Below are positions 54,186 through 63,089 of a stretch of DNA of 64,000 nucleotides, in pieces. Origin of the DNA: an uncultured Draconibacterium sp. Its GTDB lineage: Bacteria; Bacteroidota; Bacteroidia; Bacteroidales; Prolixibacteraceae. Position numbers and translations under genes: made by a program. The stretch's first letter is position 1. Each line of letters opens with the position of its first letter. The notes below the pieces were generated by a model that saw nothing but the letters and a program-made list of their open reading frames with translations, was not told where the DNA came from and searched no databases. The stretch covers positions 62,001 to 126,000 of the forward strand of contig NZ_OY781981.1 of assembly GCF_963677565.1 (NCBI RefSeq), written 5' to 3'.

Positions 54186-55481
54186 CTACTTACCGCCCTG
54201 TTCTGCATTGGCAAGTATTTGCTCTATGGGTTCCCATTCAATTTTTTGCAACTCCTGCATTAATGAGTCTTTAACTACAATGTAGCGCTCCATGTTTTCC
54301 TCTTTAACGGGCTCAACAGGTGGCGCTTTAACTTTAAGCGGATCAACCAAACTTCCGTTTTTAGCCACCCTAAAATCGAGGTGTGGACCGGTTGCCAGTC
54401 CAGTTGCTCCAACGTAACCAATTACCTGCCCCTGTTTTACACGGGCACCGGTATGCATTCCTTTTGCATATCCCGACAGATGCATGTATGTAGTAGTGTA
54501 TACCGAGTTGTGCTTAACTTTAATGTAGTTACCTCCACCATTTTTCTGATAAGCTTTTGCAATAACAGTCCCATCACCAATACTCATAACAGGAGTTCCT
54601 TTTGGCGCAGCATAATCCACTCCATGATGCGGACGACGAATACGCAACACCGGGTGCATTCGTCCATTGGAAAAGCGGGAACTGATTCGCGAGAATTTTA
54701 ATGGTGCTTTTAAAAATGCTTTGCGTAAGCTTTTTCCCTGCTCATCAAAATAATCCCAACGATCATCCTGATCGAAAATAAATGCATAATTCTCATCACC
54801 ATAATGATCAAACTGAACCGCGTAGATTTCACCAATACCTATTGAAACGGAATCAACAAATTGCTCGTCGTAAATTACGCGGAAGCGATCGCCTTTCTGG
54901 ATGGCGAAAAAGTCGATGGTCCAGGCAAAAATATCCGAAAGTTCCAGTGCCAGCATTGGGTCTTGACCGTTATCAATCATCGCATTCCATAACGACGATT
55001 CAACTACACCCTGCGCAGTTCTTTGCCGGGTTTTTACCTCTTTTGCCCCTTGATAAATTCCTAATGTATCGGTTAACTCAAACACGGTATATTCAACCGG
55101 AGAGTTTTCGTAAACAAAATATTTTGCCACTGGAATGGAATCGCGGGTAGAAAGAATACAGAAATTTTCGCCGCTTTTAATTTTGCGAACATCAAAAACA
55201 TCTTTTGATTTTCGGGCAATTTTATCGATGGTTCCCATGCCTACACCGCGTGCATTTAAAATCTGACTGAGGTACTGATTGTTTTTTACCTTACCCATTT
55301 CCAGCGTAAACGAATCAACCGGAAGCCCGTATTTTAATACCGGCATCTTCACTTCAACAACGGTATCCAGTACCGGAGTATCTGCTTGTTTGGTATTTTT
55401 AGGTGTACACGAAAACAGCTGACTTAGTGCAATTACTAGTCCCATCCCCACAACTATCGATCTCAATTTCCTCATCTCCAC
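54186..55481 (-). CDS. M23-family peptidase lipoprotein
   Basis: 431 residues with lipoprotein signal (IALSQLFSCTPKN). N-terminal LysM/SH3-like part (about 60-260), then the LytM domain: RRPHHGVDYAAPKGTPV at about 288 with His and Asp ligands, TYMHLSGYAKG, and GPHLDFRVAKNG. In the usual HxH motif the second His is Asp here (HLD). Other Bacteroidota homologues that I recall have the same change, so it may be a family trait; zinc binding and activity are then uncertain. Peptidoglycan hydrolase or regulator of one. Confidence 0.88.
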   Translation of the reverse strand: MEMRKLRSIVVGMGLVIALSQLFSCTPKNTKQADTPVLDTVVEVKMPVLKYGLPVDSFTLEMGKVKNNQYLSQILNARGVGMGTIDKIARKSKDVFDVRKIKSGENFCILSTRDSIPVAKYFVYENSPVEYTVFELTDTLGIYQGAKEVKTRQRTAQGVVESSLWNAMIDNGQDPMLALELSDIFAWTIDFFAIQKGDRFRVIYDEQFVDSVSIGIGEIYAVQFDHYGDENYAFIFDQDDRWDYFDEQGKSLRKAFLKAPLKFSRISSRFSNGRMHPVLRIRRPHHGVDYAAPKGTPVMSIGDGTVIAKAYQKNGGGNYIKVKHNSVYTTTYMHLSGYAKGMHTGARVKQGQVIGYVGATGLATGPHLDFRVAKNGSLVDPLKVKAPPVEPVKEENMERYIVVKDSLMQELQKIEWEPIEQILANAEQGGK

Positions 55482-55592
55482 ATTTTAATTTAGGCAAAAA
55501 TAAGAAAACTGTATAGATAACAAGATTAGTATGTAAACGATTTAAAAATTTGAGCTTTTATCGAGAAATGTGATAGCCGGAAAATCTTAGAA

Positions 55593-56471
55593 TTACAGTT
55601 TCAGCTTATCAAAACCCTGGCCGTAAACGCCCATTACACTGCCCATTGAAATAAAAGCATCCGGATCGATTTGTTTGATTTTGCGAAAAATATCTCCGGT
55701 TTCTTTTTTACGAACCACCGACATCACAATTTTTGTTTTCTTCTGCGTATACCATCCTGAACCGTCCAAAAGCGTTACACCTCTGTACGCTTCATTCCCG
55801 ATATATTGGGCAATTTCATCGTATTTTTTCGAAATGATAAACATTTGCGCCGAACGGTTGGCACCACTCAAAAATGAATCAAGAGCGTACGAAACCACCC
55901 ACATCATCACATATCCATAAACCAGCTTTTCTACCGACTGAAACACAAAATAAACCGAGCCAATAATTACCACGTCGCAAAGCATAATAACCCGCCCCGG
56001 ACTAACATTTCGGTATTTGTTTACAATCATTGCAATAATATCGGTACCCCCGGTACTACCGCCGCGCGAGAATACTATGCCCAGACCTACACCACTCATC
56101 ATTCCTCCTAGCACTGCCGACAGAAACATATCATCAACCAGCGGTTCTGAAAGTACATCCTGAAAAATGCCAAAGAAGCCTGAAACCACAACAATACTGT
56201 AGATTGTTTTTACACCAAAATTGGCCCCCAAAAACTTAATGGCTATTAACACCAAAACAATATTAATGGAAAAATAGGTGATACTAACCGGTATTTTTGT
56301 GGCATAAAAAACCACCGCGGCTACACCACTAATTCCTCCACCGGCAATTTCGGCAGGAATAACAAAAAGAGTCCATGCCATGGCAAAGAGAAATAATCCA
56401 AAGGTCATAATTCCATAATCCTGGATTGCTTTTATCAATTTCTTTTGTGTTGCAAAAAGTTTTGTAAACAT
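55593..56471 (-). CDS. YitT-family membrane protein
   Basis: 292 residues, five to six membrane spans in the first 200 (ITYFSINIVLVLIAIKFLG, VVSGFFGIFQDVL) with the FSRGGSTGGTDIIAMIVNK signature at about 133. The C-terminal DUF2179 domain (about 205-290, with GRVTLLDGSG-like YRGVTLLDGSGWYTQKKT) is cytoplasmic. Function of the family is unknown; some members act in transport. Confidence 0.93.
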   Translation of the reverse strand: MFTKLFATQKKLIKAIQDYGIMTFGLFLFAMAWTLFVIPAEIAGGGISGVAAVVFYATKIPVSITYFSINIVLVLIAIKFLGANFGVKTIYSIVVVSGFFGIFQDVLSEPLVDDMFLSAVLGGMMSGVGLGIVFSRGGSTGGTDIIAMIVNKYRNVSPGRVIMLCDVVIIGSVYFVFQSVEKLVYGYVMMWVVSYALDSFLSGANRSAQMFIISKKYDEIAQYIGNEAYRGVTLLDGSGWYTQKKTKIVMSVVRKKETGDIFRKIKQIDPDAFISMGSVMGVYGQGFDKLKL

Positions 56472-56565
56472 CTTAGCAATTTTTGTAGTTTAAAAATCGC
56501 GCAAAAGAACAAAGCCTTTTCTGAAATTTTTGTGATGATTGTCAGGGATTTAAGAAATAATATAG

Positions 56566-56603
56566 ATTTAAAAAACAAAAGGACAATCCTGCGATTGTCC
56601 TTT
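56566..56603 (-). terminator. Rho-independent terminator after leuS
   Basis: On the minus strand AAAGGACAATC (56603-56593) pairs with GATTGTCCTTT (56588-56578) across a short loop, then TGTTTTTT. Confidence 0.85.
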
Positions 56604-56637
56604 CGATTTATCTTTTTTACTATGTGATCAGAAATTG

Positions 56638-59289
56638 CTATCCCACAGCTACATTTATAATCTTTTTCGGTACAAAAATAAATTTTCGAACGGTTTTTCC
56701 TTCCATCCATTTGGCAGCACGCTCGTCGGCAAGCACTGTCTTTTCAATTTCATCTTTTGGCATATCCAAAGGCAGCTCAATTTTAAAGCGCATTTTGCCG
56801 TTGAAAGATACCGGGTATTCGTGTGAATCTTCCGTCAGCAAACTTTCGTCAACTTCCGGCCAGGCTTCGTAAGCCAGTGTTTCTTTGTTTCCGTATAACG
56901 ACCACAACTCTTCTGCCATGTGTGGCGCGTAAGGTGCCAGTATTTTTGCAAAAGTTTCAGCCGTCTGTTTAGTAACCTTTCCTTTTTTTATGGCCAGGTT
57001 ATTAAAAACCATCAATGCCGAAATTCCGGTATTAAATTTCAGGTTTTCAATATCGTGCTCTACTTTTTGTATGGTTTGATGCAGCAATTTTGCCACCTCT
57101 TTATCTTCTTCCCCGTCAACAATTTTTTCTGGGTCAGCAAAGAAACGGTAAGCACGTGCCAGAAAGTTGAAAACACCTTTCACGCCGTTTTCTGCCCATG
57201 GTTTACGCTCGTCAAGCGGCCCCATAAACATTTCGTACAAACGCAGCGAATCGGCACCGTAGTGTTCAATCACATCATCAGGATTTACTACATTTTTCAG
57301 CGACTTCGACATTTTTGCAACAATTTGTCTCAGCTCTTCTCCGGTTTCAGTATGGAAATACTTACCATCTTTTTCTTCAACCAAATCAGATGCTACTTTG
57401 GCTCCTGTTGCCGTTTCGTAGGCAAAAGCCAGAATCATTCCCTGGTTAAACAGTTTTTGGAAAGGTTCGTCGGTTGAAACCACGCCCAAATCAAACAACA
57501 CTTTGTGCCAGAAACGCGAGTACAACAAGTGCAGAACAGCGTGCTCGGCACCTCCAACATACAGGTCAACCGGCATCCAGTATTGTTCCTTTTTCACATC
57601 GAAAATACTGTCTTCGTTATTCGGATCGATGTAGCGCAAATAGTACCAGCACGATCCTGCCCATTGTGGCATAGTGTTGGTTTCGCGGCGGCCTTTACGA
57701 CCGTTTTTGTCGGTAACCATTAACCAGTCTTCGGCATTTGCCAAAGGCGATTCGCCGGTTGCGCTTGGCGAATATTCTTCCAGGTTGGGCAACTGCAAAG
57801 GCAGGTTTTCATCTTCAACCAGGCTTACTTCGCCATCTTCCCAGTGAATAACAGGGAACGGTTCGCCCCAGTAACGCTGGCGGCTAAACAGCCAGTCGCG
57901 CAGTTTAAAGTTTACGGTTGCTTTACCAATTCCTTGTTCATCCAGCCATTCAACTACTTTTTGAATACCTGCAGCTTTGTTCAAGCCGTTAATATCCAAA
58001 CCTGTTTCATCGCTCGATGAGTTGATGTATGCTCCATCTTCTGTCCAGCAGGCATCGCCGGCTAAAATCTCTTCGCGGTTTTCAGCATCTTTTGGATCAA
58101 GGATACAGTTAATCTGAATATCAAATTCTTTCGCAAACTCAAAGTCGCGTGTATCGTGCGCCGGAACAGCCATAATTGCTCCTGTTCCGTAACCCATCAA
58201 CACGTAGTCGGCTACCCAAATCGGAATTAGCTGATTGTTAACCGGATTTACGGCATACCGACCGGTAAATACACCGGTTTTCTCTTTGGCCAGATCCGTA
58301 CGATCCAGATCCGATTTTAAAGCTGCTGCTTTTATATAAGCATCAACCGATTCTTTTTTGTCTTCGGTAACAATTTGGTTTACCAAGGCGTGCTCCGGAG
58401 CAATTACCATGTAAGTTGCACCAAACAAAGTATCAGGACGAGTGGTATAAACACGTAGATTTTTATCGAGTCCATCAATAGCAAAATCCACTTCGGCACC
58501 GGTTGATTTACCAATCCAGTTGCGCTGCATATCTTTTACTCCTTCCGGCCAATCCAGGTTTTCAAGCCCGCTCAGCAAACGCTCACCATAATGAGGGATA
58601 CGAAGCAACCACTGTTTCAGGTTTTTGCGAATAACCGTGTTCCCACATTTTTCGTGCGAACCATCAGTCAGCACCTCTTCGTTGGCACAAACTGTTTTAC
58701 ACGAATCGCACCACCAGACCTGTGCATTATCGTAGTAGGCCAGGCGCTTTTCGCTGATGTATTCTTGTACAGCAGCTTCACTTTTTGCTTTTATGTCTTC
58801 CGGAATTACCAATTCCGAAATCGGACGACCTTTTTGCTGCTCTTCATCAAAATAGGTGTCGTACAGTTTTTTGAAAATCCACTGTGTCCACTTAAAATAT
58901 TTTGGGTCGGTAGTATTTATCTCGCGGTCCCAATCGTAGCTCAACCCAATGGCTTTAATCTGGCGACGGAAATTATCGCAGTTTTTCTGAGTGGTAATTG
59001 CAGGGTGTGTTCCCGTTTGCATCGCATACTGCTCGGCTGGCAAACCAAATGCATCGTATCCCATCGGATGCAACACATTAAATCCTTTCATGCGTTTGTA
59101 ACGGCTTAAAATATCGGTTGCCGTATACCCCTCAGGGTGACCAACATGTAGCCCCGCTCCCGACGGATACGGGAACATATCGAGGATGTAATATTTTGGT
59201 TTCGAGTAGTCGTCTTCGGTTTTAAACGTTTTGTTTTCCTCCCAGTACTTTTGCCATTTCGGCTCTATTTCTGCGAATTTATATTCCAT
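56638..59289 (-). CDS. leuS: Leucyl-tRNA synthetase
   Basis: 883 residues from ATG 59289 (MEYKFAEIEPKWQKYW); the longer frame to 59367 crosses the promoter and is rejected. Class I synthetase: HIGH-like motif PYPSGAGLHVGH at about 42, a zinc-type CDSCKTVC insertion near 150, the CP1 editing domain (about 230-430, with TTRPDTLFGATYMV), KMSKS motif intact at about 635 (KMSKSLKN), and C-terminal anticodon-binding helices. Confidence 0.98.
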   Translation of the reverse strand: MEYKFAEIEPKWQKYWEENKTFKTEDDYSKPKYYILDMFPYPSGAGLHVGHPEGYTATDILSRYKRMKGFNVLHPMGYDAFGLPAEQYAMQTGTHPAITTQKNCDNFRRQIKAIGLSYDWDREINTTDPKYFKWTQWIFKKLYDTYFDEEQQKGRPISELVIPEDIKAKSEAAVQEYISEKRLAYYDNAQVWWCDSCKTVCANEEVLTDGSHEKCGNTVIRKNLKQWLLRIPHYGERLLSGLENLDWPEGVKDMQRNWIGKSTGAEVDFAIDGLDKNLRVYTTRPDTLFGATYMVIAPEHALVNQIVTEDKKESVDAYIKAAALKSDLDRTDLAKEKTGVFTGRYAVNPVNNQLIPIWVADYVLMGYGTGAIMAVPAHDTRDFEFAKEFDIQINCILDPKDAENREEILAGDACWTEDGAYINSSSDETGLDINGLNKAAGIQKVVEWLDEQGIGKATVNFKLRDWLFSRQRYWGEPFPVIHWEDGEVSLVEDENLPLQLPNLEEYSPSATGESPLANAEDWLMVTDKNGRKGRRETNTMPQWAGSCWYYLRYIDPNNEDSIFDVKKEQYWMPVDLYVGGAEHAVLHLLYSRFWHKVLFDLGVVSTDEPFQKLFNQGMILAFAYETATGAKVASDLVEEKDGKYFHTETGEELRQIVAKMSKSLKNVVNPDDVIEHYGADSLRLYEMFMGPLDERKPWAENGVKGVFNFLARAYRFFADPEKIVDGEEDKEVAKLLHQTIQKVEHDIENLKFNTGISALMVFNNLAIKKGKVTKQTAETFAKILAPYAPHMAEELWSLYGNKETLAYEAWPEVDESLLTEDSHEYPVSFNGKMRFKIELPLDMPKDEIEKTVLADERAAKWMEGKTVRKFIFVPKKIINVAVG

Positions 59290-59323
59290 TTTCTTACGTA
59301 ATAAGATTCTGATTTTAAAGGCG

Positions 59324-59331
59324 CAAAGATA
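59324..59331 (-). promoter_or_regulatory. -7 promoter element for leuS
   Basis: Plus-strand CAAAGATA is TATCTTTG on the minus strand, a full TAnnTTTG match followed by GC. Start site near 59317 gives a leader of about 28 bases. Confidence 0.6.
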
Positions 59332-59523
59332 AAATTTTTGTTGGATGTAGCAGGAGATTTTACACATTCAAAATAAATCAGAACAAAATGTGCGAGATTC
59401 CAAGAAAATTAAATCCAATTCTGTCAGACTAACAGATACAGTGTTTTTTATTATGCTGAAAAGCAACAAGATAACTTCTTTCATTTTTCGTAACTTCAAC
59501 ATATAAAAACTAATACCATTAAA

Positions 59524-60879
59524 ATGAACACTAAAAGTAGTAAGTTATTTGTTGAGGACTTTATGAACTATGTCCGGGCAAAAGATCCGGGACAACCTGA
59601 ATTTCATCAGGCAGTGCACGAAGTTGTTGAATCGCTGGCCGATTTTCTACTCGATAATCCAAGGTATCTTCATGCCCAAATTCTGGAGCGAATGGTTGAA
59701 GCTGAACGCATCATCCAATTTCGTGTTCCGTGGATTGACGATCGGGGAAAAATTCATATCAATCGCGGTTACCGTGTTGAGATGAACAGCGCCATTGGGC
59801 CCTACAAAGGAGGCTTGCGTTTTCACCCAACAGTAAATCAGGGTATTCTTAAGTTTTTGGCCTTTGAACAGGTTTTAAAAAACAGTTTAACCTCATTACC
59901 AATGGGTGGCGGAAAAGGTGGTTCTGATTTCAATCCCAAAAACAAATCGGACAATGAAGTGATGCGTTTCTGCCAGAGTTTTATGACCGAGTTATCGCGT
60001 CACATTGGTCCGTATACCGATGTGCCGGCCGGTGATATTGGCGTTGGCGGTCGTGAAATCGGGTTCTTGTTTGGCCAATACAAGCGCTTACGCAACGAGT
60101 TTACCGGAGTACTTACCGGAAAAGGTGTTGAGTGGGGTGGTTCACTAATCAGGCCCGAAGCAACAGGATACGGAACGGTTTATTTTGCCGAGGAAATGAT
60201 GAAAACCCGCAGCGAGAGTTTTAAAAGAAAAGTTGTTGCAGTTTCAGGATCGGGAAATGTGGCGCAGTTTGCCACCGAGAAAGTTATTGAACTGGGTGGA
60301 AAAGTCGTTACGCTATCTGATTCAAGCGGTTCTATTTATGATCCGGAGGGAATTGACCGTGAAAAGCTTGATTTTGTTATGGAACTGAAAAACGTACATC
60401 GTGGAAGGATAAAAGAATATGCCGATAAATATGCTGTGAAATACATGGAAAAACAACGTCCGTGGAGCGTGAAATGCGATGTAGCTTTGCCTTGTGCTAC
60501 TGAAAACGAGCTAAACCTTGAAGAGGCAAAAATGCTGATTAACAACGGTTGTTTTGTGGTAGCAGAAGGTGCCAACATGCCAAGCACTGAAGATGCCGTT
60601 CACTATTTCATTGAGAAGCAAATTCTTTACGGACCGGGCAAAGCCGCTAATGCAGGAGGTGTTGCTGTATCAGGTTTAGAGATGACACAAAACAGTATGC
60701 GCCTGGCCTGGAGCCGCGAAGAAGTGGATACCAAACTACACTCGATTATGCGTAACATTCACGAAATGTGTGTAAAATATGGCAACGAAAAATCAGAATT
60801 TACCAACTACGTAAAAGGTGCAAACATTGCAGGATTTGTAAAAGTTGCCAACTCGATGATGGCACAGGGGCTTGTTTAA
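59524..60879 (+). CDS. gdhA: NADP-type glutamate dehydrogenase
   Basis: 451 residues, the hexameric bacterial type. Interconverts 2-oxoglutarate plus ammonia and glutamate. PMGGGKGGSDFNPKNKSD at about 127-144 contains the catalytic Lys; NAD(P)-binding VAVSGSGNVAQFA at about 240. The MNTKSSKLFVEDFMNYV N-terminus is normal. Single gene closed by a terminator. Confidence 0.97.
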   Translation: MNTKSSKLFVEDFMNYVRAKDPGQPEFHQAVHEVVESLADFLLDNPRYLHAQILERMVEAERIIQFRVPWIDDRGKIHINRGYRVEMNSAIGPYKGGLRFHPTVNQGILKFLAFEQVLKNSLTSLPMGGGKGGSDFNPKNKSDNEVMRFCQSFMTELSRHIGPYTDVPAGDIGVGGREIGFLFGQYKRLRNEFTGVLTGKGVEWGGSLIRPEATGYGTVYFAEEMMKTRSESFKRKVVAVSGSGNVAQFATEKVIELGGKVVTLSDSSGSIYDPEGIDREKLDFVMELKNVHRGRIKEYADKYAVKYMEKQRPWSVKCDVALPCATENELNLEEAKMLINNGCFVVAEGANMPSTEDAVHYFIEKQILYGPGKAANAGGVAVSGLEMTQNSMRLAWSREEVDTKLHSIMRNIHEMCVKYGNEKSEFTNYVKGANIAGFVKVANSMMAQGLV

Positions 60880-60905
60880 CTACTAACCAATATTAATTTA
60901 TATCC

Positions 60906-60939
60906 AATCCGGTCTGGTATTTCAGGCCGGATTTTTATT
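60906..60939 (+). terminator. Rho-independent terminator after gdhA
   Basis: AATCCGGTCTG (60906-60916) pairs with CAGGCCGGATT (60923-60933) with one G-T pair, then T-rich. Confidence 0.9.
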
Positions 60940-60957
60940 TATATGCTATCTAAATTA

Positions 60958-60966
60958 CCCCCCCCC
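60958..60966 (+). repeat. C9 homopolymer in the leader of the HEALH lipoprotein gene
   Basis: Nine consecutive C in an otherwise AT-rich spacer, about 200 bases before ATG 61165. Long mononucleotide runs can slip during replication and vary promoter spacing; no promoter box is clear around it. The rest of 60967-61164 is AT-rich without a gene. Confidence 0.6.
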
Positions 60967-61164
60967 ATTTAACAATAATGTTATTTTTTTAAAACATAAT
61001 TTTTTATCTTTCTTCTATAATTTTAAAAACCTCGATTTCTGAATAATCTTATGATACCCAAGCAAAATAGGCCTGAGAAAACGGAGATTCCTCCGAATCA
61101 ATTATTGATTTTTATTAAATCTGGGAAAGAGCAACACGCTCTATCCCAAAAACATTATAACTTC

Positions 61165-62484
61165 ATGAAAAATTTAACATCTCTTGTATTAATCGCTGTT
61201 CTAATGCTTTTTATCAACTCTTGCGAAAAAGATGAATTTCAAACCACATCTGATTCTGTGCTAAAATCGGGATTAGAAAATAACAAGAATATTATTGATA
61301 ATGCCCAAGCCTGGTTTAATAGCCATCCTGAAGAAAATAAGTACACTCTTTTGGAAAAAAAGGACAAATTAGAATGGAACAAAGCAATTATTAACGACCT
61401 GGACTCTATTTTAATTGTTGAAATACCGATAAAGTTAAAAGAAAACTATATTTTGAAGGTTGACAACGAAGAACACTTTAATGTAGAACAACGTATATTG
61501 ATTTATCTTACACAAGATTCAACGTATTCGTTAATTGAGTTTTTTATATCGGATGAAGAGCTGGATTACCTACAAAATACGGAAAAAATAAACTACAAAG
61601 TAAAAGAGAAAGATTTTGAAGGTTATACCATTTTAATGAATAATAATGAAGAAATAATTGAGGTAAAAAGTTTTAAACCTGAAACTCCATTAAAATCAGC
61701 GAGCAGTGGTTATTGCGTTTATTTGTGTTGGATTTATAATGATGGGAGCATACAAAATATTGCCTTAATATATTGCGTAATGCCTGCGGAAGATTCGGGT
61801 TCTGGCGGCAGTGGCGGTGGTGGAACTACCATTGTTGATCCGACTGATGATATTGTTGACGACTTGCCCGAAGTTTACACAAAAGATTTGGAACAAAACG
61901 AAAAAGCCCTTTGCATTTACGATAAACTTATTGATGGTGCTATACTTAACGATTTTATAAAACGCTACTATCCACCCACAAAACCTTTTTTACCTGCGCT
62001 GGGCGAATTAAACCTTACCTGGACACTGGGCAGTTCAACAAAAACCGTCCCTATTGGTGATCCCGACAATGGGGTATATAACTCAGTGGTTATACAACTC
62101 GATGAGGCTTCTTTAAATGGACAATCAGCAACTAATAATGCATTAAATATGTTGCACGAAGCATTGCATGCAAAGTTAATTGCCGAAATGTATGACGAGG
62201 TTGGTTCAACCGATTTTAAAATCCTATATGCCCAATACAAAGGTTGGGGCCAGGGAGACTTAGATGCACAACAAGAATTGGAAATGTATAACTTTTACAT
62301 TACTGATATAGCAAGTGCATTAAAAAGCTATGACGAAAGCCAGGGGATAAACAACAACCTCGATGAATACAAAGCTGCTGTGCGGTACGATCTGGCTGAT
62401 GAAATTTTTGATGTAAATCATTCGGAGGATGATTATAATTCCTATCTAAAGATCTTAATAAAATCATCAAAAACTTGCAATTAA
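61165..62484 (+). CDS. Unknown lipoprotein with HEALH zinc-peptidase-like motif
   Basis: 439 residues from ATG 61165, which starts an SPII signal (AVLMLFINSCEKDE). N-terminal half (30-205) is beta/charged with no family seen. A Gly/Ser linker (SGSGGSGGGG) at about 213 separates it from a C-terminal domain in which LHEALHAKLIAEM has the HExxH zinc-binding pattern (His331, Glu332, His335). A third ligand is not clear. Conserved motif placement suggests a metallopeptidase-like surface protein. The next lipoprotein gene starts at the base after its stop. Confidence 0.75.
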   Translation: MKNLTSLVLIAVLMLFINSCEKDEFQTTSDSVLKSGLENNKNIIDNAQAWFNSHPEENKYTLLEKKDKLEWNKAIINDLDSILIVEIPIKLKENYILKVDNEEHFNVEQRILIYLTQDSTYSLIEFFISDEELDYLQNTEKINYKVKEKDFEGYTILMNNNEEIIEVKSFKPETPLKSASSGYCVYLCWIYNDGSIQNIALIYCVMPAEDSGSGGSGGGGTTIVDPTDDIVDDLPEVYTKDLEQNEKALCIYDKLIDGAILNDFIKRYYPPTKPFLPALGELNLTWTLGSSTKTVPIGDPDNGVYNSVVIQLDEASLNGQSATNNALNMLHEALHAKLIAEMYDEVGSTDFKILYAQYKGWGQGDLDAQQELEMYNFYITDIASALKSYDESQGINNNLDEYKAAVRYDLADEIFDVNHSEDDYNSYLKILIKSSKTCN

Positions 62485-62958
62485 ATGAAACGATTAGGCC
62501 TTTTATTCATACTAATAAGCATGATAGCATGCAATAATAATGTAGGTAATACTGCTTACTATGTTTATGATCCGGAATATGAATTAAAAAAGAGCGAGGG
62601 AAGTACAATGATTTTTTATAAAAAAAGTATTCCGGTATATACTTCCAGAGGAGATTCCATGACCTTTCAAATCAGCAATATAGGTTATTTTTTATTGCAC
62701 TTTAAAGAAGATTCTTCAGGGAATCAAAGAGATACCTCATTTCTAAAACCCATCACGTTCCTGAGTTCAATCAATTACTACAATTCAGAATGGTTAAAAA
62801 ATGAAGAAAACCTAAAAGAATTTTGGCCCGAATATTTATACGAATCTGGAGGAATGGAAGATACACTCGAAATTTATTTAATACACCCTATACCTGGAAC
62901 CGATTCAATAAAACTGGAACAGGTACACCGGTGGTATAAACCAAACAGGGAAGGATAA
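62485..62958 (+). CDS. Small lipoprotein of unknown function
   Basis: 157 residues, lipoprotein signal (LLFILISMIACNNN, Cys16). Beta-rich, with no known motif (MIFYKKSIPVYTSRGD, SFLKPITFLSSINYY). Start codon directly follows the stop of the HEALH gene, so translational coupling and a shared role are likely. Confidence 0.7.
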   Translation: MKRLGLLFILISMIACNNNVGNTAYYVYDPEYELKKSEGSTMIFYKKSIPVYTSRGDSMTFQISNIGYFLLHFKEDSSGNQRDTSFLKPITFLSSINYYNSEWLKNEENLKEFWPEYLYESGGMEDTLEIYLIHPIPGTDSIKLEQVHRWYKPNREG

Positions 62959-63089
62959 TTACCATGTCTACTCTGTAATAAATTACGCTACAAGATCAGA
63001 TATATTAAAATAAAAAGTATCTCGCTCTGCAACCAACTCCTGTTTAACAATTATAATTTGACAATTTCACGCTTAGGGCACAATTTTTG

